Shown in pieces: positions 51,393-60,774 of a stretch of DNA of 64,000 nt. How positions within the stretch are numbered: the stretch's first letter is position 1; every line of letters starts with the position of its first letter. The position numbers and the translations under genes were made by a program. The notes beneath the pieces were generated by a model. The model was not told the DNA's origin, did no database searches, and saw nothing but the letters and a program-made list of their open reading frames with translations. The DNA is from Paenibacillus plantiphilus (GTDB taxonomy: Bacteria; Bacillota; Bacilli; Paenibacillales; Paenibacillaceae). The stretch is taken from positions 186,001-250,000 of the forward strand of contig NZ_CAKMMF010000001.1 of the NCBI RefSeq assembly GCF_927798095.1, written 5' to 3'.

Positions 51393-52814
51393 TCAACCAC
51401 TCCGCGCAAGCAGCTCCAGCGCCTTATTCCGTTGAGGATCTTCCGCATGGTATTTCTCGGATAGACGCACAGTCAGCTTGTAAGCAGTCCGGTCATTCGT
51501 AATGCCTGTCGCCGGCAATGATTCAGCCCGTTGAAAAGCCTTCACCGCTTCCACAGTCGCCGCATCATAAACGCCGCGCTCTGTCAGCTTGAGATATGCC
51601 AGCGTCTGCAGCATTTGCTGCACCGTATCTACTTTCTCACCGTAATCGCCCTGCTCCAGCTTCAAGCCCGCAGACAGCATCGGCAGCTGTGAATAAGCGG
51701 GCGCTTCGACTAGCACCGTCGGATCTATTCCCTTCTTGTGTATCCATTGCCCATCCGAGGAACGCCATTGCGCCTCGGTCAGCTTGAGGACAGAACCATC
51801 GCTCAGCTGGCGAAAATTTTGCACAATTCCTTTACCGAACGTCCGCTCCCCGATAATCTCTGCATGAGCGGACGCCTTTAATGCAGCTGTCAGCACCTCG
51901 GAGGAGCTTGCCGAATGCTTGTCGACCAAGACGGCAAGCGGCAGCGTCCACGGCTTCTTCCCTTCTGATTTATGCGTAATGACACGCTTGTCACCTTTAT
52001 AGACGACCTGAACAATAACCTCATCCTCGGGTACGAAACGGCTCGCAATCTCAATCGTCGGATCAAGCAGTCCGCCCGGATTGCTGCGGAGATCAAGCAG
52101 CAGTGATTTCATCCCCTGTTTCAGAAGTGAATCCAGCGCTTCATTGAATTCTTCGTCCGTCTTCTCTGCGAAACGACTGATGATAATTTCCCCGACCAGA
52201 TTATCCTTCATTGCATAAGTAACTGTATGTATAGGGACCGCTCCGCGTTTAACCGATATTTCAAGCTGTTCCGCCTGCTGCTCACGGCGTATCGCCAGCT
52301 TGACTGTCGTTCCCTCCTCGCCCTGGACCAGCTTCTTCAAATCTGCCAGCGAAAGTCCTTCAGCGGCCTTGCCGTCAACCTCCAGAATTGCATCCCCGGA
52401 TTTCAGTCCTGCCTTCTCCGAAGGCGCCCCCTTGATCGTCTCTTCAATGATGAATTCGCCATCCTGCTCTCGAATCTCCACCCCAATGCCGACGATATGA
52501 TCACTATATGATTGCACATACTTCTCGCCGCTGTCGCCAACGAGATACACGGAATAAGGGTCCTCCAACGAAGCTACCATTCCCACCGCTGCTCCATCGA
52601 CCAGATCCTTGGAATCTGCCCCGTTAAGATAATTTGCCATAATCTCATCATAAGTGAACGCCAAATTGCGAAAAGCGGAATCCTGCATCATCGGATATTG
52701 CAGCAGCATGGAATAGCGGCCCCCCGCGAACCCAATCACACATGCCGCAGCTATAATTAACCCTACCTTCACACCCTTGCGCTGCTTGACCGCACTCTCG
52801 CTAAACATACTCAT
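51393..52814 (-). CDS. S41 carboxy-terminal processing protease (CtpB-like)
   Basis: 473 residues. N-terminal anchor helix (VGLIIAAACVIGFAGG), PDZ domain (about 90-170: GIGVEIREQDGEFIIEET, GLKSGDAILEVDGK), S41 core with LLLDLRSNPGG, catalytic Ser in KHSASSSEVL and Lys in ERTFGKGIVQ, then a C-terminal peptidoglycan-binding domain (DTVQQMLQTLAYL, AVKAFQRAESLPATG). It is membrane-tethered and acts outside the cytoplasm; relatives process signalling proteins such as SpoIVFA. The start is ATG at 52814, with GGAGAG upstream, rather than TTG nine codons earlier. Confidence 0.92.
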   Translation of the reverse strand: MSMFSESAVKQRKGVKVGLIIAAACVIGFAGGRYSMLLQYPMMQDSAFRNLAFTYDEIMANYLNGADSKDLVDGAAVGMVASLEDPYSVYLVGDSGEKYVQSYSDHIVGIGVEIREQDGEFIIEETIKGAPSEKAGLKSGDAILEVDGKAAEGLSLADLKKLVQGEEGTTVKLAIRREQQAEQLEISVKRGAVPIHTVTYAMKDNLVGEIIISRFAEKTDEEFNEALDSLLKQGMKSLLLDLRSNPGGLLDPTIEIASRFVPEDEVIVQVVYKGDKRVITHKSEGKKPWTLPLAVLVDKHSASSSEVLTAALKASAHAEIIGERTFGKGIVQNFRQLSDGSVLKLTEAQWRSSDGQWIHKKGIDPTVLVEAPAYSQLPMLSAGLKLEQGDYGEKVDTVQQMLQTLAYLKLTERGVYDAATVEAVKAFQRAESLPATGITNDRTAYKLTVRLSEKYHAEDPQRNKALELLARSG

Positions 52815-52959
52815 TCCATCTCTCCGTTCTGCCCTGAACAATCTGTATATTGAGGTATTTCTGACAAGGATTTCTGGTTACCGTTATCACTTTATCTTAT
52901 TCGAGTCAGCGCTGCAAGCAGCCCTCTGATGAACCCTCAATACCCCCACGAGATAATAC

Positions 52960-52988
52960 TTGTCCGCTTATCCCTTTAGGAGTACAAT
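52960..52988 (+). promoter_or_regulatory. Candidate promoter of the HAD gene
   Basis: TTGTCC (52960-52965), a 17-nt spacer and TACAAT (52983-52988), 42 bases before the start codon. Confidence 0.5.
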
Positions 52989-53030
52989 CAATGAAAATGA
53001 AAATAGAGAGAAGGAGCAGGAGAACTCAAC

Positions 53031-53831
53031 ATGTACAAACTAATCGCAATAGATATTGATGATACTTTATTGACTGATGACCTGATTGTCACACAGGGAA
53101 CGAAGGATGCGCTTGCCGAAGCTATCCGCAGCGGTGTCTTCGTAACACTGGCAACTGGCCGGATGTTTCCTTCCGCCAAAAAAATCGCCGATCAAATTGA
53201 ACTCAATGTTCCAATTATTACTTATCAAGGCTCGCTCGTAAAGACGCTGCTAGATGAGCAGGTGCTTTATGAGCGCAGCGTACCGCTGGATGCGGCCAAG
53301 CAGCTGCTGACCTTTTGCCTGGAGCGCGACCTTCATCTGCAGCTCTATGTGGACGATATTCTATATGTGCGGGAGGATAATCAGAAGGGGCGCGATTATG
53401 CCGCATTGACCAACATACCATTTGTTATAGAGCCTGATCTCGACAAGCTGATCGCAATGCCCTCTACCAAAATGCTCATTATCGACGATCCGGCCTATTT
53501 GGATGAGCTGGCCACTCAACTGGCCCCGCTAATTGGCGACCGGGTTCATATTACGAAATCCAAAGCTCATTATTTGGAGTTTACCCATAAAGAAGGCACG
53601 AAGGGACATGCCATTTCGTTCATGGCAGCACATATCGGCTGTTCAATGGATGAGGTTATTGCAATCGGAGATTCCTGGAATGATCATGAAATGATCGAGG
53701 CGGCCGGACTAGGCGTTGCTATGGACAACGCTGTTCCCAAACTGAAGGAGCTCGCCAACTACATAACGAAATCCAATAATGACGAAGGCGTCCGGCATGT
53801 CATCGAGAAGTTTATTCTGAATCGGGCCTAG
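53031..53831 (+). CDS. Cof-type HAD phosphatase
   Basis: 266 residues. HAD motif I DIDDTLL (nucleophile Asp8, acid Asp10), motif II TLATGR, motif III Lys in KEGTKGHAI, motif IV GDSWNDHEM, with a type IIB cap between. Cof/YkrA-like enzymes hydrolyse sugar phosphates, FMN or pyridoxal phosphate; the substrate is not predictable. AGGAG lies before the ATG. Confidence 0.92.
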   Translation: MYKLIAIDIDDTLLTDDLIVTQGTKDALAEAIRSGVFVTLATGRMFPSAKKIADQIELNVPIITYQGSLVKTLLDEQVLYERSVPLDAAKQLLTFCLERDLHLQLYVDDILYVREDNQKGRDYAALTNIPFVIEPDLDKLIAMPSTKMLIIDDPAYLDELATQLAPLIGDRVHITKSKAHYLEFTHKEGTKGHAISFMAAHIGCSMDEVIAIGDSWNDHEMIEAAGLGVAMDNAVPKLKELANYITKSNNDEGVRHVIEKFILNRA

Positions 53832-53865
53832 CTGCTTCATGAGCATCTAATGGATAAAATTCCGA

Positions 53866-55104
53866 CTATACGGTGACATAGGTTGCAATCGCAAGCGCAA
53901 TCGAAGTCAATGAGAGGGCGGCAAGCGCTTTGAGCTTGGCCGCTCTTATATTTCGCAGGCTGACATTCAATCCGAGCCCCACCATAGCCATCGTCAGCAG
54001 CAATGTCGTCAAGCTCGACACCCCATCCATGATGCCGGCTGGAATAACAATGAATTCCCCAATAACATAGCTGCCGAGCAGGCTCATCGCAACGAACCCG
54101 AGCAGAAACCAAGGGAACTGGATAGCGGCAGCTGATTCGACTCGCGCTTCCTGCTGCTGGTGTTCCTGCTTCTGTTGCGCTTCCTGCTGTTGCTGGTGCT
54201 CCTGCTGCTCACTCCTTCTCCTTCTTCCTCTCTCCTTGCTTCGCATCCACATAATAAGCACCAGACTTAGCGGCACAAGCAGGAATACACGTCCCAGCTT
54301 CGCCAGCAGAGCGATAGCCAGAGCATCTCTTCCCGCTGGCGCTGCCGCCATCGCAGCATGGGCAATTTCATGCAGACTTGCGCCCGCCCATATCCCGTAC
54401 TGAATATCTGTCAGGCCGGCGATGGGCCGCAGTACACTATATCCAACCGCGAATACAGTGCCGATTAATGCAATCATGCCAGCGCTGACAGCAGTATCCT
54501 CCTCATTGGACTTCAGGATCGGGGACACAGCGGCAATCGCAGCAGCGCCGCATACACCAGTGCCGATACCGAGCAGCAGAGATAGCGAGAGGTCTGCTTT
54601 GAACCATTTGGCAAGCAATAAGGTCAAGCTGATCGCGAATAGTACAACGAGAACATCACGAAGGAGCAAGCCGATACCTTGCTGGAATATAACACCAATG
54701 TTCAGCTTGAGGCCGAACAAAATAATAGCGAGCCTTAACAGATTTTTGCTGGAAAATTGAATGCCTGCGCGAAATCGCTCTGGATATCCGCATAGATGAC
54801 GATAAGTGACAGCCAGCAGAATCGCGCATGCCATGGGGCCGATAGCAGCCAGTCCATTCAGGCTAGAAAGAGCGAATCCGAGCAAAGCAAGCAGCAAAGT
54901 AAAGCCAACACCGCGCGCAGCTTCCAGCGCATGTTGTTTCGCTGCATCGCGGCGGCCCGTCGGCCACATGCCGCCCGAGCGTGCAGTGCTTGGCGTCACA
55001 TGACGGTGGTCAACCACATATTTGATATGGCCTTCGGCAATGCCGTTATTTTCATTGTGTCGGTTTGATTCTGAGGTTGTATATGTGGCCGCCATGCTGA
55101 TCAC
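53866..55104 (-). CDS. YeiH-family membrane protein (putative sulfate/anion exporter)
   Basis: 412 residues and about eleven helices. The LLLGIGTGVCGAAAIAAVSPIL and GYSVLRPIAGL blocks match the YeiH/UPF0324 family. A cytoplasmic loop (about residues 290-325) carries RRRR followed by a run dominated by Gln, Glu and His (EQQEHQQQQEAQQKQ), which the family normally lacks. The first 45 residues are also polar and extended. It is divergent from a LysR gene as in E. coli yeiH-yeiE. Function inferred from family; transport of sulfur anions is suggested but unproven. Confidence 0.85.
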   Translation of the reverse strand: MISMAATYTTSESNRHNENNGIAEGHIKYVVDHRHVTPSTARSGGMWPTGRRDAAKQHALEAARGVGFTLLLALLGFALSSLNGLAAIGPMACAILLAVTYRHLCGYPERFRAGIQFSSKNLLRLAIILFGLKLNIGVIFQQGIGLLLRDVLVVLFAISLTLLLAKWFKADLSLSLLLGIGTGVCGAAAIAAVSPILKSNEEDTAVSAGMIALIGTVFAVGYSVLRPIAGLTDIQYGIWAGASLHEIAHAAMAAAPAGRDALAIALLAKLGRVFLLVPLSLVLIMWMRSKERGRRRRSEQQEHQQQQEAQQKQEHQQQEARVESAAAIQFPWFLLGFVAMSLLGSYVIGEFIVIPAGIMDGVSSLTTLLLTMAMVGLGLNVSLRNIRAAKLKALAALSLTSIALAIATYVTV

Positions 55105-55160
55105 CCTTAGTTGTGTAAGATTCCTCTTATCTTATGTCAATTGCATGAATAAGAAAAATA

Positions 55161-55199
55161 ATTCATAATGATGATTATCATAAGTAATCAGTTATGAAT
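55161..55199. promoter_or_regulatory. Candidate LysR operator in the divergent YeiH/LysR intergenic region
   Basis: Inverted ATTCATAA (55161-55168) and TTATGAAT (55192-55199) enclose ATGATTATCAT, another palindrome. The position fits autoregulation by the LysR gene and control of yeiH. Confidence 0.5.
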
Positions 55200-55222
55200 A
55201 ACGATTAGGGGGCTGAGGGCGA

Positions 55223-56125
55223 GTGGATCAAGCACTGTTCGTATTTGTTGCTGTTGTAGAACGTGGCAGCTTCACCCGCACTGCGGAGGAGCTTCATATG
55301 ACACAGCCCGCAGTCAGTCAGTATATTGCGGCCCTTGAGCGCACATCAGGAGCCAAATTGTTAGAGCGGACCAACAAATATATCCGCATGACCAAAGCGG
55401 GAGAAATCGTCTATCATCACGCCAAAGAAATTATTGGATTGTACGCCCGCATGCAAAATTTGGTTGATGATTTGAGTCAAGTTGCAAGCGGCGGCATCTC
55501 AATCGGGGCCAGCTATACGTTTGGGGAGTATGTTCTTCCACATGTTATAGGCAGACTTCGCGACCGTTATCCGCTTATCAGGCCTGCCATCACAATCGGG
55601 AATACGAAGGAAATCGCCGAATTGATCACTCATCATAAAATAGATGTCGGTATTATCGAAGGAGAGTACGAGGACAAAAAGCTGCTCATTCAGCCTTTTG
55701 CGGAAGATATTATGGAGGTTGTAGTTGCAGAGAATCATCGACTCCATAGTGAAAGCAGGGCAACTTCCAAGGAATTGCAATCGGAGACCTGGATTGTCAG
55801 GGAATCCGGCTCAGGAACAAGAGAGGCAACTGATCGCTTATTCGCCCAGCTTCAACTCCTTCCCGCCAGCGTGATGGAATTTGGAAGTACGCAAATTATT
55901 AAAGAATCTGTAGAAGCGGGGCTCGGAATTACGCTGCTCTCCCAGTGGGCTATTCGGAAGGAAACCGCACTAGGCACACTGCGAACAATCCCAGCAGAGG
56001 GAACCCCAGTCACCCGCCAATTTTCCCTAGTCACTGGCGTCGCTCCTTATCATACGAAGGCTGCACAGCTGTTCATCGATCTGCTGCAGGAGGGAGAGTG
56101 GGCAGCCGGCAAGCTTTTGCGATGA
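55223..56125 (+). CDS. LysR-family regulator (YeiE/CysL-like)
   Basis: 300 residues. Winged HTH (about 3-60: VVERGSFTRTAEELHMTQPAVSQ) and a type II periplasmic-binding effector domain (SIGASYTFGEYVLPHV, VGIIEGEYEDKKLLIQPF, WIVRESGSGTREATD). The latter sequence type is common in the CysL/YeiE group near yeiH genes. GTG start after AGGGGG. It probably activates the divergent yeiH in response to a sulfur or anion ligand. Confidence 0.9.
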   Translation: MDQALFVFVAVVERGSFTRTAEELHMTQPAVSQYIAALERTSGAKLLERTNKYIRMTKAGEIVYHHAKEIIGLYARMQNLVDDLSQVASGGISIGASYTFGEYVLPHVIGRLRDRYPLIRPAITIGNTKEIAELITHHKIDVGIIEGEYEDKKLLIQPFAEDIMEVVVAENHRLHSESRATSKELQSETWIVRESGSGTREATDRLFAQLQLLPASVMEFGSTQIIKESVEAGLGITLLSQWAIRKETALGTLRTIPAEGTPVTRQFSLVTGVAPYHTKAAQLFIDLLQEGEWAAGKLLR

Positions 56126-56218
56126 TCGTTGTAGGTAGCTGAAATCTCCTTCTTCATCAGCCCCAACTATCGGTTGCCAGCGACAATGGCTGCCACGACT
56201 CCCACCCGGTAAGCATAC

Positions 56219-56276
56219 AAAAAAGACTGTTCTTTCGCCGCATGAAGAGCATATCAGCTTAGGAACAGTCTTTTTA
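56219..56276. terminator. Bidirectional terminator
   Basis: AAAGACTGTTC pairs with GAACAGTCTTT, flanked by A-run and T-run, between the convergent lysR and flxA-like genes. Confidence 0.85.
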
Positions 56277-56295
56277 AATTTATTATGCTACCTTA

Positions 56296-56658
56296 TTAGA
56301 TAAGAATATCAATTGCTCGGGAGTCATTATCTCTCCTTGCATGGTTCACATGCTGCCCCTTCTCTTCTGCCTGTTTCCGGACGAGCTCCATAATCTTTGC
56401 TCGCAGCATTTGTATTTGCAGGTCAAGGCCAGTAATCTCCATCCTAAGCACTTCTACCCGCTTCTTCTTGATTTCTTCCGTGTCCTTGCCCGTCACCACT
56501 TCAGCGACTTGCTTTAGAACGACAATTTTCCGCTTCTCAAGCTGACGGATCTTGGCCTCGATTTGGCTGATGCTGCCCTCTGCTCCAGAGGAGGCTTCAA
56601 TAGAACCAGTACTAGCCCCGATTGAAAAGTCGGATGAAGAAGCTGATGAGATATTCAT
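56296..56658 (-). CDS. FlxA-like coiled-coil protein
   Basis: 120 residues. Ser/Gly-rich N-terminus, then a long heptad region (ISQIEAKIRQLEKRK, DTEEIKKKRVEVLRMEITGL, QIQMLRAKIMELVRKQAEE) in the FlxA-like family pattern. Family members are small cytosolic coiled-coil proteins with no firm function. GGAGGG precedes the ATG. Confidence 0.82.
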   Translation of the reverse strand: MNISSASSSDFSIGASTGSIEASSGAEGSISQIEAKIRQLEKRKIVVLKQVAEVVTGKDTEEIKKKRVEVLRMEITGLDLQIQMLRAKIMELVRKQAEEKGQHVNHARRDNDSRAIDILI

Positions 56659-56728
56659 GAAAGACCCTCCCTGGACAGAATGCGCCTGTTAGATTATGTC
56701 ATTTCATCATAGCTGATTTCGTGATATT

Positions 56729-57826
56729 TTACAATCCCGCAAGCACCTGATACCAGATTCCCTTAGGCGAATAAAGCGTCTCACGCACATTATCCCAGCC
56801 GCCAAGGTAGTGAATATCGAACAGCTCCTGAGGCTGCGCATACCGATCCTTCACTTCCTCATTAACGATCTCATCTACAGGCCGGAAGCCCCGCTCAGCG
56901 AATACCTTCTGCGAGTCCCTGCTGTGCAGAAAATCGATGAATGCCTCTGCAATCTCGCGAGTGCCGTGCTTATCCACATTGGCGTCTACGACCGCTGCCG
57001 GATTCTCGATCAGAATGGTCGAGCTTGGTACGACAATCTCGTAGGGAATGCCCTGCTTGATACGTGCGAGCAGCTCGTTCTCATAGGTCACGATGACATC
57101 GCCGACACCATATTCGAATGCCGCCATCGAAGCGCGGCCGCTCTTGTCGAGAGACTCTACATTGTCGTGAACCCGAACGAGAAAGTCTTTGGCATATGCA
57201 TGGTCTTTCTTGCCTGTCTCTGTCTCCGACTTCTTCAAGCCGGCGCCATAGATCGCATTGATGTCCCATTGCGCGCCGCCGGATGTCTTGGGATTGGGAT
57301 ACAGCACCTTCACCTTATCGCGGGTAAGATCCTCCCAGTCCTGAATCTTCTTGGGATTGCCTTCCCGAGTTCCAATCACGACGATTGAGCGGGTAATGAT
57401 GCCTTGACTGGGCTTTGATCTCCAATCATGCGAGATGAATCCCGCCTTCTCAATCTTGTCGAGGTCGCCTTCCATCGCCAGTATCGCGACATCCGCCTCG
57501 AACCCGCCAGCAATAGCTCTGGCTTGCGTTCCCGATGCCTCGTAGGATTCCTGGAATACAACCGTCTGTCCCGTCTTCGCCTTCCACTCGGCCTGAAATT
57601 GCGGGAGCAGCTCACCGAATGCATCCTTCACGACAGAGTAGGCTCCAATGACCAACGTCACATCGCCCTTCGCTGCCGGTTTGCCGTCCCCGTTATCCGC
57701 AGGCGTTCCTTCGTTATTCCCGCATGCCGCAGCAGTCAGCAATACAAGAGACAGAAGCACTGCTGCCGCGAATCGACCACCCTGTGCCAAATAAGATTTC
57801 ATCGAGTATACACAACGCTTTCTCAT
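56729..57826 (-). CDS. Sulfate-binding lipoprotein of the ABC importer
   Basis: About 365 residues. Signal peptide with lipobox LTAAAC, then a Sbp-type domain: VTLVIGAYSVVKDAFGEL, SYEASGTQARAIAGG, YPNPKTSGGAQWDINAIYG and VVPSSTILIENPAAVVD, the hallmark sulfate/thiosulfate-binding segments. It is last in a cysT-cysW-cysA-sbp order, immediately after cysA. The ribosome binding site is weak; ATG at 57826 or the ATG nine codons later (MKSYLAQGG) could start it. Sbp versus CysP (thiosulfate) is not resolved. Confidence 0.92.
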   Translation of the reverse strand: MRKRCVYSMKSYLAQGGRFAAAVLLSLVLLTAAACGNNEGTPADNGDGKPAAKGDVTLVIGAYSVVKDAFGELLPQFQAEWKAKTGQTVVFQESYEASGTQARAIAGGFEADVAILAMEGDLDKIEKAGFISHDWRSKPSQGIITRSIVVIGTREGNPKKIQDWEDLTRDKVKVLYPNPKTSGGAQWDINAIYGAGLKKSETETGKKDHAYAKDFLVRVHDNVESLDKSGRASMAAFEYGVGDVIVTYENELLARIKQGIPYEIVVPSSTILIENPAAVVDANVDKHGTREIAEAFIDFLHSRDSQKVFAERGFRPVDEIVNEEVKDRYAQPQELFDIHYLGGWDNVRETLYSPKGIWYQVLAGL

Positions 57827-57833
57827 AAGCAAA

Positions 57834-58898
57834 TTAAATATGGATAGGCATCGGATCTACCTTCAGCCTATTCTCCATAATCCACGTATCGCTATCATTG
57901 AACAGATAAGCGCGATGAATGAGCACCGTTACTTCATCGCCAGGCTGAAGCACATCCTTCTCCAGGGACCGGTAAGTAATCAGCTTGATATCGCCAACCT
58001 GTACCTCAACCATCCATTCGCTGCCTCGGAAATGCAAGTGCTTCACTGTACCCTGAAACGTCGCCGATGGCAGACGGAACTCGCTTAGCTTCCCGATCTC
58101 AATATACTCAGGCCGGATCAGCGCCTGTGTTCCAGGCCAATTGGCCGCTTCCTCAAAGCCCTTCAGCCGCTCGATGTTCTCAACGATCGTAGATTCGCCG
58201 ATGAAGCTTGCAACAAACTGCGTCTGCGGATTTTTGTATATTTCCCAAGGTGATCCCTTCTGCTCCAGACGGCCCTTGTTAATAATCATAATCTCATCCG
58301 CTACCTCGATGGCTTCTTCCTGGTCATGGGTAACGAAGATCGAGGTAATTCCGACGCGCTCGATCATATCCTTCAGCCAAGTACGAAGCTCTGTACGAAT
58401 CTTCGCGTCAATCGCCGCGAACGGCTCATCGAGCAGCAGCAGCTGCGGCTCCGGCGCAAGCGCGCGCGCGAAGGCGACACGCTGCCGCTGTCCGCCGGAC
58501 AATTGATGCGGGTAGCGATGCTCGAAGCCCTTGAGACCCGTCAGCTCAACCAGGGACATGACCCGTTCGCGGATAAACTCCTTCGATTGCCCCTTTACTT
58601 TAAGGCCGAAGGAGACGTTGTCATAGACCGTCATATGCTTGAACAGCGCATAGTTCTGGAAGACGAAGCCGATCCCTCTCTCCTGCGGAGGCAGATCATT
58701 CACTCTTTTGCCATGAAAAATAATATCGCCTGAGCTCGGAGATTCCAGCCCTGCCAGCATGCGCAGAATGGATGTTTTGCCGCCGCCGCTCGGTCCCAGC
58801 AGACCGATAAGGTGACCCTTCTCTATCTCGAAACTGACATCATTAACAGCCTGAAAATCACCGAATTGCTTTTTTAATCCGCGCACCTCGATATGCAT
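57834..58898 (-). CDS. cysA: Sulfate/thiosulfate ABC transporter ATPase
   Basis: 354 residues. Walker A GPSGGGKTS (35-43), LSGGQ (133-137), Walker B LLLLDEPFAA and switch His in FVTHDQEEA. The C-terminal TOBE domain (about 275-340) completes the CysA length. Fuel for the CysT/CysW channel. Three bp separate it from cysW. Confidence 0.94.
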   Translation of the reverse strand: MHIEVRGLKKQFGDFQAVNDVSFEIEKGHLIGLLGPSGGGKTSILRMLAGLESPSSGDIIFHGKRVNDLPPQERGIGFVFQNYALFKHMTVYDNVSFGLKVKGQSKEFIRERVMSLVELTGLKGFEHRYPHQLSGGQRQRVAFARALAPEPQLLLLDEPFAAIDAKIRTELRTWLKDMIERVGITSIFVTHDQEEAIEVADEIMIINKGRLEQKGSPWEIYKNPQTQFVASFIGESTIVENIERLKGFEEAANWPGTQALIRPEYIEIGKLSEFRLPSATFQGTVKHLHFRGSEWMVEVQVGDIKLITYRSLEKDVLQPGDEVTVLIHRAYLFNDSDTWIMENRLKVDPMPIHI

Positions 58899-58901
58899 CG
58901 T

Positions 58902-59699
58902 TTAATGCACTTCCTTTCTCTTTTTCGCCCATTCCATAAGAAGCAGCAAACCGACCGAGAAGGCCGCCAGCACAAGTGCAATGCTGTTCGCCGCGATCAC
59001 GTTGAAGTTCTCTACATCCTGATAGACTAGCGTTGTCGCTGTCTGTGTCTTATTCATTATATTGCCCGAAACGACGAGGACGGCTCCAAATTCTCCAAGC
59101 GAACGGGCGACCGTAAGCACGACCCCGTATATAACGCCCCAGCGAATCGAAGGCCAAGTAACATGCCAGAAGGTATACCAGGAATATGCGCCCAAGGTTG
59201 ACGCCGCTTCCTCCTGCTGAGAGCCAATCTCCTGCAGCACGGGCATAACCTCGCGGACCATCAGCGGGAATGTAACGAACAACGTCGCCAGAATCATGCC
59301 CGGCAGCGCATAAACCACCTTAAATCCGATATCCTCGAAGAACGCGCCCATAATAGAGCTCGGTCCCAGCAGCAGAACGATCATCAGTCCGCCGATAACC
59401 GGCGATACCGCGAACGGCAAATCAACGAGACTGTTCATAAACTGCTTCATCCGCTTGCCGATCCAGCCCGCACGGACGAGGTAAAGTGCCAGCATAACGC
59501 CGAACACGGTATTAATTGCCGTTACGACGACGACGATAATGCCGGTCATCATGAGGGCGTGCAGCGATTGCTTGCGGGATAACGCTTCGACGAAGCCGTC
59601 CCAGCCCTCTTCCCATGCGCCGGTGAATATTTTGATAATCGGAATGATCAATAGAATGATAAAGACAAGGTACGTAAGTGTAATCCACAGCTTCTTCAT
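58902..59699 (-). CDS. cysW: Sulfate ABC transporter permease CysW
   Basis: 265 residues, six helices. EAA loop near residue 175 (EEAASTLGAYSWYTFWHVTWP), SLGEFGAVLVVSGN and TATTLVYQDVENFN are the CysW signatures. ATG at 59699 has GGAGG 8 bases upstream and overlaps the cysT stop by ATGA; the longer frame to 59738 is less likely. It pairs with CysT. Confidence 0.94.
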   Translation of the reverse strand: MKKLWITLTYLVFIILLIIPIIKIFTGAWEEGWDGFVEALSRKQSLHALMMTGIIVVVVTAINTVFGVMLALYLVRAGWIGKRMKQFMNSLVDLPFAVSPVIGGLMIVLLLGPSSIMGAFFEDIGFKVVYALPGMILATLFVTFPLMVREVMPVLQEIGSQQEEAASTLGAYSWYTFWHVTWPSIRWGVIYGVVLTVARSLGEFGAVLVVSGNIMNKTQTATTLVYQDVENFNVIAANSIALVLAAFSVGLLLLMEWAKKRKEVH

Positions 59700-60511
59700 T
59701 TGTCCAACCTCCTCGATTGAATGAGGTTGACGACCCATAGAATGAAGAACGAGAGGGTGAGCAGCAGTACCGATACTGCCGCCGCGCCTTGCGGATTGTC
59801 ACTTTCGATTTCGCCAAAAATATAGACGGAAGCAATCAGCGTCTTGCCCGGTATGTTGCCCGCTACAAGAACAACCGCGCCGAATTCTGCAAGCGCCCGC
59901 GAGAATGCGAGCATCGCCCCGCTCAGAATTCCTGGCAGGATCGTTGGGAATATGACCTGCATGAACGTTCGCGATGCCGAAGCGCCCAGCGTGTAGGCCG
60001 CCTCCTCCTCAGACTTGTCGAGCTCCTCCAGCAGCGGCTGGATGGCGCGAATGACGAAGGGAAAGGTGACGAACAGCATAGCGATGACAATCGCCGGCTC
60101 GTGAAACACAATCTCAATACCGAATCTCGCGGCAATATCGCCGACGAAGCTGTTCGGTCCAAGCAGCAGCAATATCATTAACCCGCCGACAGCAGTCGGC
60201 AGTGCGAATGGCAAATCTACAAGACTGTTAAGCAGGCGCCGTCCCGGAAACCGGTAGCGAACGAGAACCCAGCCAATCATTGTGCCCAGCAGCACATTAA
60301 TAACGGTGGCAATAACCGACAGCTTGATCGTCAGCAGCACCGAATTCCATGCAAGAGGATCAGTGACACTGTCCCAGAATGGCTGCCAACCAAGCGAGAA
60401 CGATTGGGTATAAATTCCGATAATAGGCAATACGATAAGTACAATAAAATAAAGCATGATCGTGGTACGGAATCCGAAGCTCCACCACTTGCTCCGCAGC
60501 ATAAGATTCAA
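59696..60511 (-). CDS. cysT: Sulfate ABC transporter permease CysT
   Basis: 271 residues, six helices. EAA loop EEAAYTLGASASRTFMQVIFP and ALAEFGAVVLVAGNIPGKT match CysT/CysU. First gene of the sulfate operon. The neighbouring yeiH/lysR pair may also concern sulfur anions. Confidence 0.94.
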   Translation of the reverse strand: MNLMLRSKWWSFGFRTTIMLYFIVLIVLPIIGIYTQSFSLGWQPFWDSVTDPLAWNSVLLTIKLSVIATVINVLLGTMIGWVLVRYRFPGRRLLNSLVDLPFALPTAVGGLMILLLLGPNSFVGDIAARFGIEIVFHEPAIVIAMLFVTFPFVIRAIQPLLEELDKSEEEAAYTLGASASRTFMQVIFPTILPGILSGAMLAFSRALAEFGAVVLVAGNIPGKTLIASVYIFGEIESDNPQGAAAVSVLLLTLSFFILWVVNLIQSRRLDK

Positions 60512-60550
60512 AGCCTAGTTACCCCCTGACGCTTTCCTCATGGAATCGCG

Positions 60551-60582
60551 CTAATTCCTATTAATTTACTCGGTATTGATAA
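60551..60582 (-). promoter_or_regulatory. Possible sulfur-control site upstream of cysT
   Basis: The minus-strand text AATACCGAGTAAATTAATAG followed by GAATTA is AT-rich and resembles CymR-box sequences of Firmicutes sulfur operons. It is based on likeness only and not scored against a matrix. Confidence 0.25.
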
Positions 60583-60718
60583 TGTAGCAGATAACAGCCT
60601 GTCTAGTCAATCCTTGTCATAAGAAAAAATAATGACATCTATTTGAACTTTTGAAGAAGGGGCGTCGGTGAGAATGCAAGAACGGCCGTCCAGAAGTCCG
60701 CAGACAGATTCAGCAACA

Positions 60719-60754
60719 TAAAACGGACATTCCCCATCAATAGGAAATGTCCGC
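60719..60754 (-). terminator. Terminator of the siderophore-binding gene
   Basis: CGGACATTTCC and GGGGAATGTCCG form the stem, then TTTT on the minus strand. Confidence 0.78.
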
Positions 60755-60774
60755 CAGCATCATTTGCCGTTCTC

